Source: Sphingopyxis sp. (GTDB lineage: Bacteria > Pseudomonadota > Alphaproteobacteria > Sphingomonadales > Sphingomonadaceae). From it: a stretch of 64,000 nt of DNA. Shown in pieces: positions 62,865 through 64,000 of this stretch. The DNA is taken from assembly GCA_030148985.1 (NCBI GenBank), contig JASBSJ010000065.1:62001-126000 (forward strand). The letters run 5' to 3'. The position numbers were made by a program, and so were the translations under genes. The notes under the pieces are model-generated. The model had not been told where the DNA came from. It ran no database searches and worked only from the letters and a program-made list of their open reading frames with translations. The number at the start of each line of letters is the position of its first letter. Within the stretch, counting starts at the first letter, position 1.

Positions 62865-63728
62865 ATGACCAAATCAACCTTGCGTGCTCGCCTCGCCGCG
62901 GGCGACTTCATTCTGGCGCCTGGCATTCAGGACATGATCACGGCGGTGATCGCGAATGATTTCGGCTTCGATGCGGTTTACGGGACCGGGTATTGGCTCA
63001 CGGCATCGGCGCATGGCATTCCCGACGCGGGCATTGCTTCGGTCACCCAGATGGTGGACCGCATGGCGACGCTGGTCGAAACGTCGACTGCGCCCGTTAT
63101 CGCCGACGCGGATACGGGATATGGCGGACTGCTCAACGTCCATCACACGGTGCGCGCCTATGAAAAGGCAGGTGTCGAGGGCGTCCAGATCGAGGATCAG
63201 GAATTCCCCAAGAAGTGCGGCCATGTGCCCGGCAAGCGTGTCGTATCGCTCGAGGAAATGGTGCTGCGTATCCAGGTGGCCTGCGACGCGCGGCAGAATG
63301 ACGACACGCTGATCATCGCGCGTACCGACGCGGGCCAGATCGAGGGATTCGACGGCGTGATGCGCCGCATGGAAGCCTATGCCAAGGCGGGGGCGGACGT
63401 CCTGTTCCCCGAGGCGCTCACCTCGGAAGAGGAGATGGCAACCGTCTGCAAGGCGTTCGACCAGCCCGTGCTGGCGAATATGGCGTCGGGCGGCGTCACG
63501 CCGATTCTGACCAAGGATGAACTGCAGAAACTTGGCTTCCAGATCGCGATCTTCCCGGCGTTGACCAGCCTTGCATCGGCCGCGGCGGTGCACGGCGCGT
63601 TGGCCGCCCTGCGCGACAAGGGGACGGGCACCGATCCTTCGGTTCCACTCTATGATTTCCGCAAGTTCTGCGACCAGATCGGCTTTCCGGCCGTGTGGGA
63701 ATTTGACGCGCGCTGGGCGCGCGACTGA
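62865..63728 (+). CDS. Isocitrate lyase/PEP mutase-superfamily C-C lyase
   Basis: A 287-residue TIM-barrel lyase. It has FDAVYGTGYWLTASAHGIPD, the metal-binding PVIADADTGYGG, the catalytic loop KKCGHVPGKRVVSLEEM and IIARTDAGQIEGFD. The KKCGH motif identifies a lyase (2-methylisocitrate, dimethylmalate or carboxyvinyl-type) rather than a mutase. Such enzymes split a 2-hydroxy diacid into a 2-keto acid and a monoacid. ATG 62865 (MTKSTLRARL) is chosen; upstream in-frame codons give an unlikely Cys/Arg-rich extension. It probably acts after a LeuCD hydratase. Confidence 0.88.
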   Translation: MTKSTLRARLAAGDFILAPGIQDMITAVIANDFGFDAVYGTGYWLTASAHGIPDAGIASVTQMVDRMATLVETSTAPVIADADTGYGGLLNVHHTVRAYEKAGVEGVQIEDQEFPKKCGHVPGKRVVSLEEMVLRIQVACDARQNDDTLIIARTDAGQIEGFDGVMRRMEAYAKAGADVLFPEALTSEEEMATVCKAFDQPVLANMASGGVTPILTKDELQKLGFQIAIFPALTSLASAAAVHGALAALRDKGTGTDPSVPLYDFRKFCDQIGFPAVWEFDARWARD

Positions 63729-63774
63729 GCTTTGTAACACACACATTCAATCCAACATCAGATCAGGAGTATTT

Positions 63775-64000
63775 ATGGCGGTTTGGCTGAAGCGCGGTGC
63801 GCCACAACAAGAGCGTGCCGACATCCAAAAAAGCGTTTCGGAAACGGTCGAACGCATTCTCGAAGATATCCAGATGCGCGGCGACGCAGCGGTACGCGAA
63901 CTGTCGCAGAAGTTCGACGGCTGGAATCCCGAATCGCTGGTTCTGAGCGATCGTGAAAAGCAGGACTGCCTCGACCAGCTGTCGAGCCAGGATCTGAAGG
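63775..64000 (+). CDS. Histidinol-dehydrogenase-like protein, N-terminal fragment (cut by window end)
   Basis: 75 residues are visible, beginning MAVWLKRGAPQQERADI, then VERILEDIQMRGDAAVREL and SQKFDGW. The DIxxRGDAAVRELSxKFDGW pattern is that of HisD-family NAD-dependent dehydrogenases. Catabolic paralogues oxidise sulfo- or other alcohols to acids in two steps. The start follows TCAGGAGT. It lies 46 bp after the lyase and is probably co-transcribed. The rest of the gene is outside the window. Confidence 0.82.
   Translation, partial: MAVWLKRGAPQQERADIQKSVSETVERILEDIQMRGDAAVRELSQKFDGWNPESLVLSDREKQDCLDQLSSQDLK

Overview
The window looks like a chromosomal segment of a high-GC alphaproteobacterium of the Sphingomonadales, probably Sphingopyxis or a close relative. 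The grounds are the exosortase A (XrtA) exopolysaccharide genes, the Maf / RNase E/G-like / YacG / tRNA-Phe block, three TonB-dependent receptors with typical sphingomonad signal peptides and TonB boxes, and dense catabolic gene clusters. I saw no rRNA, CRISPR array or intact mobile element.

Layout. (1) 1-6270: end of an XrtA-linked exopolysaccharide locus (glycosyltransferase end, XrtA-EpsI fusion, asparagine-synthase-like amidotransferase), a repeat-rich gap, a GNAT-type acyltransferase and a JmjC/cupin-like protein. (2) 6352-8505: housekeeping genes infA, maf, an RNase E/G-like gene, yacG and tRNA-Phe(GAA). (3) 8690-9010: decayed IS5-type transposase. (4) 9330-25733: a catabolic island. 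It holds an enone-reductase-like oxidoreductase, a thiolase, a MalT-type (LAL) regulator, five genes in the order and sizes of the acetophenone carboxylase operon apc1-5, an acyl-CoA ligase and a TonB receptor. A 17-bp inverted-repeat motif, CYACCCNNNCGGGTGGG, occurs before each of its three transcription units and nowhere else that I noticed. (5) 26207-37878: a PepSY membrane protein with a 59-aa partner, two TonB receptors, a Tat-exported S9 peptidase, an HDAC-like amidohydrolase, a PaiB-like protein, an esterase and an AraC regulator. (6) 37880-38077: IS3 remnant. (7) 38121-44495: six tightly packed genes for secreted proteins, four of them SEL1/Hcp-like and cysteine-rich, with a LuxR-type regulator just upstream. 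(8) 45982-64000: a 13-gene leftward operon (60500 to 45982) plus a divergent IclR gene, an MFS transporter, a KKCGH-motif C-C lyase and the start of a histidinol-dehydrogenase-like gene. The operon has two LeuCD-type hydratases, a class III CoA-transferase, an HMG-CoA-lyase-like enzyme, HyuA/HyuB, an isochorismatase-family amidase, an Asp/Glu-racemase-family enzyme, a cupin, an unusual MDR dehydrogenase and an FAD monooxygenase.

How they may work together (inference). Region 4 can be read as a complete route for a ketone: optional enone reduction, ATP-dependent carboxylation to a beta-keto acid, CoA ligation, then thiolysis to acyl-CoA plus acetyl-CoA. Region 8 can be read as breakdown of an N-heterocycle or cyclic amide/imide to a (substituted) maleate-type diacid, which is hydrated by the LeuCD enzymes and cleaved either as a CoA ester (CoA-transferase plus lyase) or directly by the KKCGH lyase. 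A 19-bp near-identical motif in the two divergent intergenic regions of region 8 suggests joint control by the IclR protein. The substrates of both systems cannot be read from sequence.
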